A DNA stretch of 64,000 nucleotides from Sympetrum striolatum (Eukaryota > Arthropoda > Insecta > Odonata > Libellulidae). The notes under the pieces are model-generated. The model saw nothing but the letters and a program-made list of their open reading frames with translations. It ran no database searches and was not told where the DNA came from. The position numbers and the translations under genes were made by a program. The DNA is taken from positions 90,708,615-90,772,614 of the forward strand of contig OX388346.1 in NCBI GenBank assembly GCA_947579665.1, written 5' to 3'. Positions 36,880-49,569 of the stretch are shown one piece after another (position 1 is the stretch's first letter; each line of letters starts with the position of its first letter).

Positions 36880-39800
36880 CAAATAATACTAGAAAATTAA
36901 ACTCATGCCTCAAGATGTTTTTGTAATAAGTACCTATGGATTAGATCAGTCTGAAATCTTTTTCTTCACTTTAGTAGCTTTCGTAGAAGAGCACAAGGAG
37001 GATGCTACATCGAAATTTGACTATCTAGTTTTTGTGACCTTGGACAAACAAGATAATGTTGCCAGCTGTGACGTTTTACGCTGGAACCTCCGGCTGATAC
37101 CATTATTTATACGATTATAATTGAACAATTATATTATCCATCAATATTTTAATTATTTATATGTTATCACTGTTAGTGAATCAATTTTCTGAAAAACCTT
37201 TCCTCGTTCAAGACCGAAGATTTGTTTTACCTAAGGCAATGTATGTAAATTGCAAGATAGGAAAAATAGATCAAACTTAACATAAAATGTTATCAAATGA
37301 GATTCGAGAATATTTCAGGGAGCATTAAATAAATAATTAATTTAGGAAACCCTGATTCATGAACTGTAAGAAAGATTACCTTTTTAGATTCACTGGGCCG
37401 AAATCGAAAATCTATGGTGTTATAGTTGGTAACGCTGAATCCAAACCAATTTAAATGTAAGCGTTTATATTACTTGGAGTATGTTAATTTGTTTGAACGT
37501 AATTTATATTTGTCTTAAATTATCGAAATTGTTACATATTTAAGAAATAACGATAAAAATACGAAACAAAAGTCTATATGGTATCCATATTTACACCAAT
37601 TCAAGAGACTGCATGTCAACAAAATTTAGAAAATATGATTAGGAAGGAAAGTGGGCGTCAGTTTAACGTCTTTTTTACGCAAGCAAAGATCAAAAGAAGA
37701 AAAGGACAGAAAGAAATATTCATTACTAAAGAAGATATAATAAATTAATATCATACGTAATGATGCTAACAATTTTGGGAAGCATAAATAGGAGCTAAAT
37801 TTCTTAGTTAGAACTAAACAAAAATCTGTGTTGCTAAGCAACTCAATATAGATTTATTGTAGCAATTATTGTTGATTTATGGTAAACACTTTGTCCGTTG
37901 CCTTCAGCGCTGACCATTAAGTATTCAGCGCGAATATACCTAGATATTTGATAGAACTGCAGACCTGAGTAGGGACGAAAGCAGGAAGGTTTACTCTTAG
38001 TATCAATGTAAGTAATGAAATAACGTATTTCATTTTTTTATTCAGAAGGTACGAACGAAATGGATGGAAACCGAAAATAAAAATTTTATAGACTCTCTCA
38101 CAAACCTTAATTTCGAAATTGGAAATGCTATACTACATAGAGCGAAATGAAAACTCAGGAATATAAAGAACATAAGTAACGCAATACAGAAACGAGAAGT
38201 TGGACAAGAAGGATGCGAAAGAAAAGTTAACTTGATAAAAGATCCTCTGAAAAGTCAAAGAGATAAAATAATTCTCATGAACTTGTGTAAGGATAACCTC
38301 CCCAAAAAAGTTGAAATATTGCGACAGGATAAAAAGGGTAAATATATGAGAGCCTGACATCTCATTTCTAATCCTCGTTATATACATACTCGTATTTTAT
38401 CTAAGGAGAGGTCTAATGAAGAACCTCACTAGAAAAACCAGAGAGTGCACCGTCAAAGGAAGCAAATACTCTGCAGGGCGGGAATGTAGAAGTGGAGGCA
38501 AAAAGAAGAAAATAAAAGTCAAAGGGTCATAGACAAGTGTAAATTTATACCATGGAGATGTATGGAGGATGACGCATTAAAAATAGACTCGGCCTTTGAC
38601 CTCCCGCACATGTCCCCGATGAATAAAAGAAATATAAAGCGGCGCTCAATTCCTTTCATGGTTTGCTCTCGCCGCTTCTTGTTTGATGTAGAGATTGTGA
38701 GGACACCGAAACGCAGCAACGCACCACTGAACATCATCTCCTCTTTGGAAGAGGCACAGTCGGACTATCTAAAAATGGAATGGGTAATTCAGCAGCGAAA
38801 ATGATGCGTTCGGAATATATTAACGTCGCTACTACGAATTCCAGCACAATTAAAATGGTCATAAACTGGAAGAAAGAAAAAGATTCCTATGTTTGTACCA
38901 TAACATTATAGGATTACGCTAAGTAAAATTCAAAGGTATTACATGAAAAAAATCGACTGATGGAGTAATCGAGTGAGGGAACACACCGTACTAATCAAGG
39001 AAAATATGTTTCGTTTTAATAATAATAACTATTCACTATATTGTTTTTCTTACGATAACATGAAGAAGATCAGACCTTGCGTAGGTTTTTCCGGTTCTCT
39101 GAAACGTAGCCTTAAAAAAATTACGCGGCAAATTCGATTTAGGGAGGTCGGAGCCAAAAAGTCTTCGAGTTAAGGAGGTCTGAATTACATTGGTCTAACG
39201 AAAATTCGGCAAGGGACTAACGAGTATTTAGACTTATGGGAGTTCGACTTAGCGTGATTCCACTGTGCTACAAATTACATTCCGAAACCAGTGCATTATA
39301 TATAATATGGTTTATCCTCAGTAGTCTATATAAAACTCAGGGAATTTATATTCCTGTGGTACATTCAACAATATGTCCAACATATTTCTCCAACATTAAG
39401 GAATTAAAATCGGAATACCGAATGATAATTCACGCATGATTTCATTCCCCTTTCTGTCGATCCCTTTTCCCTATAAAAAGGGGCATCTATCAAAACTGGC
39501 CTGCACCACAACAGATCCTAATGCAGCAACCTTCTTATCTATTAACCCCCACACCTTAAATTATTAACTTCTCTCCTTTTCATTTTCCTTTTATTTTTTG
39601 TGTTTGCAAAACTGTTATATTACCACTGTCAATTGGCGTCTGCTGTATCTGATACATTGGTAAATAAATAAATCAAATTGCTATTTCAGTTAGTCCAGCA
39701 ACAGCATCCTAAGAGTGAGGCCACACGAAGTATAGTATGCCGATCGGGCTGCATAAGATGCAGGGGATGCACAACTTGCATGAGAGCGAGATGAGGGCTA

Positions 39801-41608
39801 ACATTTTTGCACTTTATGCACTTATTTATAAATAATATTAGAATATGAAATTCAAACAAAATGTTGCTTTAGACCGACAATATTTAAGTAAATAACAATT
39901 TAAGCAACTATTCGGAGAGGAAGAGGAAACATTTTCGTGCTGCTAAATCCCAAGAAAATGTTAATCTTTATTGTTTTGACAGATTGATACGTGATATACA
40001 ATAAGATTCATCCAAACCATAACGTATTTCATTGAGATAAACCGCAGAATGAGGAAATAGATAAACTCGATAATATTTTACATTAATTTGATTTAATATC
40101 AAGATATACCAAAACAAAACTAAATCCTAGTTATTAAGAGAGAGAAGATTTTAGGAATCTTTTTAATTTCGAGTTTTAAATTTAGTATAAAAAATTGGGA
40201 GGCAATAAAATTTGTTAGGATGCGAAAGTTCATAAAACTTAACTTCAACTTGCAATTCATATACACGATCTCAAAAATAAATAAAACCACATGATGGATA
40301 ATTTGCAAAGAAATCAATTCCCAAATCATGTGACTGCTACAAGATGACTGTAGATGAGAAAAAGAGAACTACCCGTTCTACCCGTATCCATTCCAGCGGA
40401 ACCTGCATTGGCCTCGTCTACTTTCGAATCGGGTAGCGGAAATCTTTAAAGGGTGCAATGACGACTGGATAATAACATTCCCAGCGGAACAATCGGACCA
40501 ATTTCCAGCCGTGATTGCCTTCTTCGATGCAATCCCCACTTCGATTTGCCCCACGCAAGCGTCATTCGATTTATTTTATACTTCTCTCACATTCCCCATT
40601 TGGAGGCGATAACACTAACGTGCTTACCACAATTCTGGCGGCATAAATTGTGCAATATAAATGAATTAATTGGTCTAAGAATTTCATTTCAGACGGTAGA
40701 GACCACAAGAAATTAACAACGTATTTATCGAAGGCGCCTTAACAGCGGTTAGTTCTCACTAAACGCGCCACGGAGTTCTTTTATGAATAAAAAGAAGAAA
40801 GACGAAGAAAATGTTAACTATAATGTTTTAACGATTTAACTAGTCAAATAAATATCATAATGTCACACATCGAATTTTATTGGCGGGAATGGAATTATAA
40901 AAGTAAAAATACTACCACCACCTAAAAATATGACAATTACGTCGATGGCCTTAGTTAGATAAAGAATAAACATACATACTATTACTAAAAGATAAAGAGA
41001 AGAAAGATGAGTAAATGGATTTTAAATGTAAAGACAAAGATTGCACGTGAAAAATCAGTAAATTAAACGACCATACTGACTTTCTTCACGTGATATTGGA
41101 GTCTAATAATTTTTTATTTCTATGATAGCAAAACCAAAAATAAAGAGGGAAAGGTACGAATACCCTTCAAAGTTGAACAACTGTAGACACTCATCATTCA
41201 TAAAGATAATAAAAAGAAACTAAATAAACTCGCGAAATAGATATAAATTGTATTGCAGGAAATAGATGAGTGTTACATTTAAGCAAATCTATTCGATATT
41301 TCTGCAATGACCTTGAGATTTTCAACTGAAATATAGATTAGCCCGAATTTAAAAATAAAACAGGTAGTAAATAAACGATTTCAAGAAATTCAATCATATA
41401 TGGCGAAGATTTTATAAAATATTTACAATCTATGAATAAAATTTAAAATTATAAATCAGCGAGAATACAAATCGAGACTCTCTAACAACAGCTATGTCTC
41501 TAACAAATTAAAGGAGCTGATCATTCGGTAGAAACATTAGTACCCTTCACATCTCCTTATATTATAAAGCGCGACAAAGTCTCAGGTTTTGGCTAAATGA
41601 GTCACTTA
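36880..41608. other. Anonymous AT-rich DNA
   Basis: No gene could be assigned. An ATG-started 80-codon frame at 38562-38804 lies in a less AT-rich patch but has no family resemblance and is mirrored by an open frame on the other strand. CTATAAAAAGGGG at 39471-39483 resembles a TATA box. About 200 bp further on, GGTAAATAAATAAATCA (39659-39675) resembles a LINE 3' tail, so the interval may be an old repeat and not a promoter. Confidence 0.3.
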
Positions 41609-41963
41609 TATATGCTGACGAACTTAGAAAGTATAGGACTGGAAACTGCTGACATTTTATAGTTCCCTTAATGTCCGCAGCCCCGAGATGGCAGCACTGA
41701 AGTTCGCCCTTTGAAACCATACTCTTATATGGAGTAAACGGTGAAAAAGCACGATTATGATACAAATGTAAAAAAGAGTAATATTTACCAAAGATGGAAT
41801 TAAGAGTAATTGGTTTATCCATCAATAGGTACTTTTGAATTGAATACAAAACATTTGAATAAGACGGACAAATAAGCAAATCCGAAGAATAGGTGCAAAA
41901 CACAGGTAACTTTGTCACCGTAAAAAACATTCTCCGTAAATCACTGAAATGCGATGAACCGTA

Positions 41964-42947
41964 CCTAAGAATGGGGTGACTTTGGCCGTTTTTTAGATTT
42001 TTCAAAATATTTCTGTATTCAATTACATCCTCTATGCTCAGAGAATTTAAATTACATGAAGGTAATTCTTATTCATGCAAATAGTACCTAAATTCTTAAG
42101 CAAAGGAATTTGTTTACAAAATAAAGAATAGCTGCCTAAGGCACCCCAACCGATGGGGTGACTTCGGCCACTAAATATATATGATATACATATGTTTCCT
42201 AAATATCGCCTATAAAATTAACTATATGACTAATATTACGACCATTAATATATTTTAAAATATTTAAATTATTATTTTATTTAATAGGTACTGAGATAAG
42301 AAGTTATTGACTAATAATAACGTTTTTCCACTTTATTTATAAATTTTCAAAAGAAAAATAAATTTTTTACATTTTTAATTTTTTTCCTCCAAAAACAAAA
42401 AGAATAAAAATTCTTGTAGAAAACTTCTACTTACTGTCACTCAAACCCTTTTAAATGTTTTTCAAGCCTTAGAGTCAGTGTTTTGTTTCTACTAATGAAT
42501 ATCCGAACCCAAACAATTTCTGGAATATTTGTCAAAGCACTGAACATTTACTTTTTTACTGTTCAAATACGTTTGTACTAAAATTTGGATATCACGAATA
42601 CTCATAAAAAATTTAACAGCACTTCCACTAATTCAATCTCTTTTTCACGAAGAAGCACTGTTTGGCCTCCAATTGTCTTCAAATGTTTCCCATCTTGCTG
42701 AGTGTTACTGAGAGAAGTTAACTGACTGAGGTTTCGTAGACTTGTCTCGAGAATGTACGATATTCAATTTAGTTCCCAATGACATTTGTACTGTCAATGT
42801 TGAAAGGAGCAAGACGGATTTGCTGGCGATATTTCAAGACAATCTAAATTTTGACGATTGAAATTTTAGTACTACATAATTTATTGTACTACAAATTTAA
42901 GATTTGTGGAGCAGTGCACGCGTGGCCGAAGTCACCCCTTTCTACGG
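41964..42947. mobile_element. TA-flanked element nested in P-like copy 1
   Basis: The left end CCTAAGAATGGGGTGACTTT (41964-41983) and right end AAGTCACCCCTTTCTACGG (42929-42947) are inverted repeats with a few mismatches. Each is flanked by TA (41962-41963 and 42948-42949). TA duplication is typical of Tc1/mariner elements. A third internal copy of GGGGTGACTTCGGCC lies at 42155-42169. The roughly 980 bp inside are AT-rich without coding frames, so it is non-autonomous. Confidence 0.6.
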
Positions 42948-43132
42948 TAACGTTGATGTAAGTTGGAAAGTGTGACCATGTAGTGTGAGTTGGAGATCTT
43001 CATTGTCGTTACTGCGCTTGAAGACTTTTGATACATTTTAAGATATCCTTAAGGTATCCTTAATCTTAAAAATGCCATGTCATCGTTGTATTGCACCAGA
43101 TAAAGAAACACAGCAAGTGTGCTGTTTGCTAG

Positions 43133-43540
43133 GCAGCATTAATATATCCGGGGGCATTCTCTTGTCATCCAGTAGCAAAGTTGACAAATCTGAAAAGTAT
43201 GGGGGGTTTGGTTCATCCTAATGTAAACCTTCGTACTTTCATCCTCAAAGTGGAAGAACAATTTGCAAAGCACTGTGAGTCAAATGATGTGCTTGAGTGC
43301 GTAATTACAGAGTTACTTGAAGGTGATGAAGAGATAACTTTCCCATGCTTTGAGCACGGAAGTGAAATCATAGCATATATAATAAAATATTATGTAACTA
43401 TGAGGATTAGACAGCATGCAAAGTTTATAAATTTAAAGAAAGTGCATCGAAAAGGAAAACTGCGAAACTGTCTAAAACTGAATGTTTGGTCAATAAATTT
43501 ACTTATACCACTCTATCCTTTATTTTTGTATATTGTATAA
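43133..43540 (+). pseudogene. P/THAP9-type transposase C-terminal fragment, copy 1
   Basis: The frame is open from just after a stop at 43130-43132 to the stop at 43538-43540. It includes GGLVHPNVNLRTFILKVEEQ and, further on, FEHGSEIIAYIIKYYVTMRI followed by a basic stretch. The GGL-x-P-S/N-xx-L start and the H-x-x-x-I...Y...R-I pattern are what I recall from the C-terminal part of P-element and THAP9 transposases. Family length is several hundred residues, so the catalytic core is missing. A short ATG frame at 43071 (MPCHRCIAPDK) lies just upstream in another frame and could be a relic of an N-terminal exon. Copy 2 has CAG where this copy has the stop at 43130. A decayed relic. Confidence 0.55.
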
Positions 43541-43703
43541 CCTAACATCACATTTCAGCCTCCCCAAGATGAAATGCAGTCCACGCCAGTCATTAAAATT
43601 TGATACTTTTGGATTTATATATGTTTCAACAATATTTGACCGTTTACTCATTTCGTGGAGACTATTTCTGTGAACTTCGATTTTTTTTCAGGAAATGTAA
43701 ATA

Positions 43704-43813
43704 CGAGGGTGGTCTGAAAAGTTTCCGACCCCAGATTTTTCAGACATCTTCAGAAAAGTTTAAGAAAACATGTCAAGAAATGTTGAAATGTCGGAAACTT
43801 TTCAGACCACCCA
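43704..43813. mobile_element. Mariner-type MITE nested in P-like copy 1
   Basis: The left arm reads CGAGGGTGGTCTGAAAAGTT (43704-43723) and continues as TCCGACC. The right arm near 43789-43813 is its reverse complement. TA dinucleotides flank both sides (43702-43703 and 43814-43815). GAGGGTGGTCTGAAAAGTT closely resembles mariner terminal repeats. The roughly 110-bp unit has no transposase. Sequence immediately right of it is deleted relative to copy 2. Confidence 0.75.
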
Positions 43814-44221
43814 TAGTTGTAAGTAGATGTAACGTTGGTAATTTATTAAGGATCAATTATTTTTTGTGTATCCAAGCAGAACACTTCGCTGATCTACGAA
43901 TAATGATTTCACAAGTTACTTGTGGTGTGCCCTGAAGGCAACCTGCACTTTTTCTTCGGATTTACTAATTTGCCCATTTCATTCAATTGTTTTAAGTACT
44001 TATAAATAGATAAATCACTAACTCTTAATTCCATATTTGGTATATACTACTCCCGCAAAGAAAAAGAGGTATCATAATCGTGCTGTTTTTTCCATTTACT
44101 CCATATGAGATTATGGTTTCAAAGGGCGAGCTTCAGTGCTGCCATCTCGCGGCGGCGGACATTAAGGACGTCAGCCGATTGCACAGTCAGCATAGGGGAG
44201 CTTCAGAGGCGTGTATATGCT

Positions 44222-45639
44222 ACATCCTCCAGTTAGTTAAAAAAGGAAGCAATAGAAGGAGCTACTGCTGCTGGCGTGAAATTCTTTCATGTATTTTGTC
44301 CTCTTTTAAAATACATAGACATATCATAGTTGTTATGTCTATGGGACATACATATATAACATACGAGAAAGATGTAGATGCTCAACCTCTACATTACCCT
44401 ATTTAATGTATAATATATCATTATGTTTAAAAGAAAATTCAACATCTCAATGTGTTCTCCTGCCCACTCTCAGGTTAGCGATTTGACACAGCATACTGTT
44501 GCTACTATACTGCGGCATAATAATTATTTCTATGTTTGTTAACTATTTTTTCACATTTTTTAAAGTGCCGTAAGTGAGCATTATTCTATTTTTATACAAC
44601 CCTATATTTATGATTGGGTAGTTTGCTTTAGCCTCGCAAACATAAGATGGTTAAGGATGTTAATTTTTCAGGGCTGAAGGGAATGAATGTAACATACTAT
44701 TAATATCACAGCATAATATAGAAAAGAATATACGAGTAATATTTATCTCCAACATATACCTCTGAGTTGGATTAAGAACTGTGAATCTAGGATATATTCT
44801 ACAGCTTTGACGAGGATAAAATAATAATTTTTCTTCACACAGATCTTTATCGTACTTGCCAGAGTAAAATAGAGACAGATGATTAAAATATGCAATATAC
44901 GACATGGATGGAAAGGCATAAATGTTTAAGAATAATTTAGCAATAACTAATATTATCAAAATGTGTTGAACAAAATGGGAATCGAGCCTAAAAAGCATAT
45001 ACTCATTAAACAAAAGCTAAAATCCTTTCCAATAAAATATTTGACGGGAGACGCAAAAAAAAACCGTCTGCAATACCATAAACTAATGACACGGCGATAT
45101 CTGCAGGACTCTCAGACGGGGAAAAATGATCCGCAAGGACAGGTAATAGGAGACAGAAAAAACGGTCAGCAGGAAAGCAATGGCAAAGGAGAGGCGATTT
45201 AAATCGAGTTCAGGGATAAAAAATGGCGGAATTCCTTCGTCATTATTTCACCTCACGGGACGTCAAAAGATACCAATCCGTGAAATCGCGCGGATTTCGC
45301 TTTTAAAATGCGATGGACGAGGATCTGAAGCCAAATCCATTTTATTTCCGGTGCCTTTAATTTCTCTAAATGACGACTAAAATACAACATACAAAACCAA
45401 CCCGACAGCTCTGCACCAATCACTTCTTGTCACTGCTATCTCTGGAAACCGCTATTTCTCTCTGCGATGCGCGAATGCAGATACGTAGCACATAAAACGA
45501 AAACATCTATAATTTTAGAAAATTATAGTATTTAATTTTTTTAATACATAGAAAACTTCGTGTGTATTGGTAAATTTGTATACTTTTCTCGTGCTTTTAT
45601 GCCATTTCTACATTTAAAACATCTTCAAAACACTCTCTA
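44222..45639. other. Anonymous DNA with a small hairpin
   Basis: CATAGACATA (44314-44323) and TATGTCTATG (44334-44343) form a 10-bp stem with a 10-base loop. A less AT-rich patch at 45030-45350 has short frames (44963-45202 and 45180-45380) without recognisable domains. Confidence 0.35.
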
Positions 45640-45860
45640 AGTATTATAATAATCATAAATCGTCTTCATTCGGTCGAGAGTGAGACAATTCTCTTCTTCG
45701 ATAAAACCTATCGTCTTAAAGTACACAATAATTAAAGAGAGAATATGAGAAAATGAGAGGAACTGTGGATGTAAATAAAAACCTAAGTGATTCTTAGGAA
45801 AACATTGTCCACTGCAGGAAAACATCTAAGTTGAACGGGGGTGTGAAGAATCTTGTTGGG
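45640..45860. repeat. Dispersed repeat sharing GTCCACTGCAGGAAAAC
   Basis: The segment ending near 45860 shares CTTAGGAAAA, TGTCCACTGCAGGAAAACA and GTGTGAAGAA-type phrases, in the same order, with 55335-55395. An upstream CGAGAGTGAGA matches the region near 55211-55223. This marks a moderately diverged dispersed repeat of unknown class. Confidence 0.55.
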
Positions 45861-48800
45861 GGTGTTTTTACCGCTTATGTTTAGTAATTAATTAACCGGT
45901 GAATGATAACTATGTAGCAACGCTACGAAACCCGTGTCGTGTCTTTCGTTAAATAAAGTGGTCTAGTAAAAGTTTGCTCAGTTATGGAATTTTTAGTTAT
46001 TAAAGAGGCAGAAATAATATAAACATAATATTTTACTTGATTATGTTAATTGAATCATGGTGAAACTTTATATAGCACGTTGAATAGTATGTGACGTACT
46101 CATAACAGTAATTTAAACAATATATCGAATTGTTTTTAATATTTAAAAACTTAATTAATTAGTTTTATATACAAGAACACATATTCCTGTTGAATTCATT
46201 AATTTAATTTTAATTGATTCAAAAGTTTGGAGATATTATATTTTCATAATAATTGGAAAGCGAACTCGGCAAATTTTTCAACGGTTAGAACAAATCACCT
46301 TTGAAAAATGTTTCTAAGCAATAGTATGAATAGATCGCAGAAGTTTGTTTGCAAAATTAATGACTGCGCATAATCAACTGTGAGACGCAATTGATGCAAA
46401 ATGACATTAAGGAAGAAATTCGGAAATATTATACAATAGGACATGAAATCGAAAGTATTGTAATTTAGAAAATGAAGTAAAAATTATATGTACGGCATTA
46501 ATGATTTACTTAATGTCTTTGCAATTATGATTTCATTTGAGATAAATGTCATTGGTTAACATTCAATTGGATAAAAAGTCGGATAACATCCTTTCCGGAT
46601 AGCGCCTGCTTAAAAGAGGAATAAAAGTATCTCCGACCGGATGTACTATACCCTCGTTCTTCACTTTTATATGAAATCGTTCACTCGCAACTCTCATTGC
46701 CTCGCAAACCCCAAGAGCACCGAGGTCTGACATCCCCTATTATCCATATCATTCCCATCAGCCATTTTATTCTGCCACAATCCTTTCATTTCGCTTCCCG
46801 AAATATCCATTTCCAGCAGCTACACTCGCATTAGCACCCCTTCATCCCCAACACGCTAAGCCGCCCTCCGCGCTCATTCCCCAATAATCGCTGACCAATC
46901 AGGGAAATGAATTTCCGCATCGATTCCTCTCTTTCATTCAACTCTTTCCAGTGCCCGCAGACATTCTTACCGCTTTCACTTTTTCACCTTCCTACTCGAT
47001 AAATACCCTTCTTATTTATAACACTTTACATTCGATATAATATGTTGCCATTCATTGATACACTTATAATGGCCTTTTAGATTTCGGTTTTTATTCACTC
47101 ACCACTCATAAAGACTGATTCATATTTTTAAACCACTTAAATGAATTTAAGATAAAAATATGAAATATCCCATTTTTATCTTTATAGTAAAGGTTTGCTT
47201 CTAAACTTACGCTACTTCTTTTATCTATATCTTACTATAGGAAGAGACTGCTACGGATCCTCCAACTTATCTTCCCTATTTTTTTCGCACATCATCTATA
47301 TATTTGCAAATATTTTTTTCCTTTATTACGTTTACAGGGAAAACGGGATAATTTCGTCAGGATGGCGCCACTACTTATATACACTTTTATTTAAAAAGAG
47401 ATGTTCCACGATGTTTACGTAATTTATTCTTACGTGATAATGATGATAACATGATTAATGTGTAACCAGAGGGAAATTATGATACCTATGTCATTTGAAC
47501 TATAAACAGTCGTAATCTAGAAGAGCGAGACTCTAGGAATTATGCAGAATATAAAGAAATGCAATGCATGAAAGATTAAAATTTAACAAGGTGAAATTAT
47601 CTTAAATATACTGAATAAAGTTTTGAAAATCAGCAAAATTCCTATCAACTAATGTAGTTTGACCAAAATACTTTTTCAAATTCTCTAAAAAAATTATTTA
47701 TAAGAAGTGCAAATATGTTCAACGATTTGCCGTCGCCAGAATATCTTCAGAAATATTTGGAGTAGGCTTGCAAAGTTGGTGAGAAAAAAAGGGCACTTAA
47801 CATTTCGCTGATCGGAAAATTTTAAAATTCCGGTGCGAAAAATCAGGAAGATAATACAAATCCAAAATATAAGTTAATCATAAATTAACCATCTTCACAA
47901 CGAAGTTCCTTTATTATTACGAATTTATTACCTTTTCATATAGCTTTTCTCTTCCATCCTCTGTTTCTTTCATGGGTTGATTGATTTTCCTCCCAATTCC
48001 GGCCTATCCAGTCTCTTTATCTGATCCCTTTCCCTTCAACATCTTCTCTATTTTCCTGTTTCCCATCGAATCCTAAATCCCTTTATCATCCCAATACACA
48101 AACAGACGCCAGTTTTTCTAATTTATATAGCAATATCCAGAGAAGATTATCATCAAAAGCTATTCCCTAAGGATATAATTCTAGCTCTGTTTTTCTCAAT
48201 ATCTAGGAAATATTGGTTGCTTCAAAAACATTTTCACCACCTTCCTGGTTACTTCGCACTATCAAATATTCTGATATAATATTAAAAATAAAATTTCCTC
48301 TTAGGAAAAAGCTTTGATATCTTAATTGTTTTTGGCTTTTCATTAAGGAAGTACATCATCCAATTAACGCACATGTTAATGATTAATTGCAAAGAATAAA
48401 TCTTCATTCAAATTTTAAGCGTTTAAAAAGATATTTGTTGCTTAAAAAAGAAACATGTTTTATAATAGCTTTTTTGTCTCGGAGAAAATGGTTCCATAAA
48501 ATTCATCTTCATACACGATGCAGTTAAATGAAAGAAATTTAATAGATTTCGATAATAACTAACATGATCCTTTCAGCTAAAAAATCTTAGGTTTTTACGA
48601 AAAGTGGAGCATGTACTTTGGGTGCAATAGAGCGAATTTTATCAAAACTGTCGTAATTGCTTAACTTAAACTAATTGATTAGCCAATCCCATATCTTGCA
48701 TTTATAGCAACCGAGGTTTTCCGTTGAATGTCGATAGAAAGTTAGTTTATGAGTTCACTAGATTATTTTCTATTCGTTTCCTCGTTGTAATTGGTACAAT

Positions 48801-49569
48801 TGACAGTCTATAAAAAGTTACTTATCATCAACTATCTTTACAATGCTCCTTACTGTCCGTTTTCTTTCCTTTATTCAGAACACTAGTCTTCCAATTCCTT
48901 CCGTTTCCTCGCACATCCTTCCCTCGGCGTGCCTTTCTCGAAGAGAGTGTACAGAAAACACGCGGAAGATGCACCAAACTCATCTCCAGGAGACGACCTG
49001 CTGGGTTTCTCTTATAACTTTACTCAAACACAGATAGGATCTAGAGGGACTATATTGTGTCGCAGCGTAATAAAGGGACAATGATTTCTCAACTGCAAAA
49101 TATTTTCGTGCACGCATTCTTGCAGGATGAAAAATTCCACCGCCTTCTTCCACCTTCGGGAAATTACTTCGTGCACAGTTGCCTCCACCTGCAACCACGC
49201 CTATCGCTTTGACCTCAAACATATTTTTCTGTCTTTCTATTTAGGCCGTGGCAGTGTAACTTTTGCAGTAATAATTATCTTTTTGCTGATGGAGAAACTT
49301 TTAATGGTATGCGTAATATGCATTAATCTTAATAGAGAAACGCTCCGTAGTTTCGTGGAAATCACGAACGTTCTTATTTCAATGTGTACGCTTATTCATT
49401 CCGCGAAGTTGCACTTGAAAATTTAATTCTAAAATATGATGAGTACAAAAATATTTAGATTTCAGGTTTCAAATAGATAACGGAGTTATGATCGCCTAAA
49501 CACAACAAGGATATTAAAAATCATCCAAGCATAAAATAAACAAGATTATGAAGAAAAATAAAGCAGAAA
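45861..49569. other. Anonymous DNA with pyrimidine-rich blocks
   Basis: Plus-strand pyrimidine-rich blocks lie at about 46640-47000 and 47930-48120. They mirror the purine-rich blocks of the first 17 kb. Frames such as 47195-47422 and 49127-49426 have no domain I recognise. Confidence 0.35.

Larger units (their letters stand above)
41617..44213 (+). mobile_element. P-like DNA transposon, copy 1 (defective, composite)
   Basis: The element is bounded by an 8-bp direct repeat TATATGCT (41609-41616 and 44214-44221). Its ends are GACGAACTTAG on the left and AGAGGCGTG on the right; copy 2 shows the ancestral end is CACG...CGTG. The two flanks form a long imperfect inverted repeat of about 300 bp. 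Left 41675-41900 is mirrored by right 43930-44160, with the outermost roughly 55 bases diverged. A C-terminal transposase-like frame lies at 43133-43540. Two other elements are nested inside, and the same pair is present in copy 2. Eight-base duplications fit P and hAT elements. The frame favours P/THAP9 type, but hAT cannot be ruled out. Confidence 0.7.

Noticed and set aside
39471..39483. TATA-box promoter
   Set aside because: CTATAAAAAGGGG is a good match, but no coding sequence follows and a LINE-like tail lies 200 bp downstream, so repeat-derived sequence is more likely.
41562..42005. 147-codon minus-strand frame as a gene
   Set aside because: It spans the left inverted end of P-like copy 1 and is partly mirrored by frames at 44080-44406 and 59606-59842, which are the same terminal sequence in other positions.
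43600..43935. 111-codon plus frame as part of the transposase
   Set aside because: It runs through the mariner MITE and non-coding flank and has no transposase-like residues.
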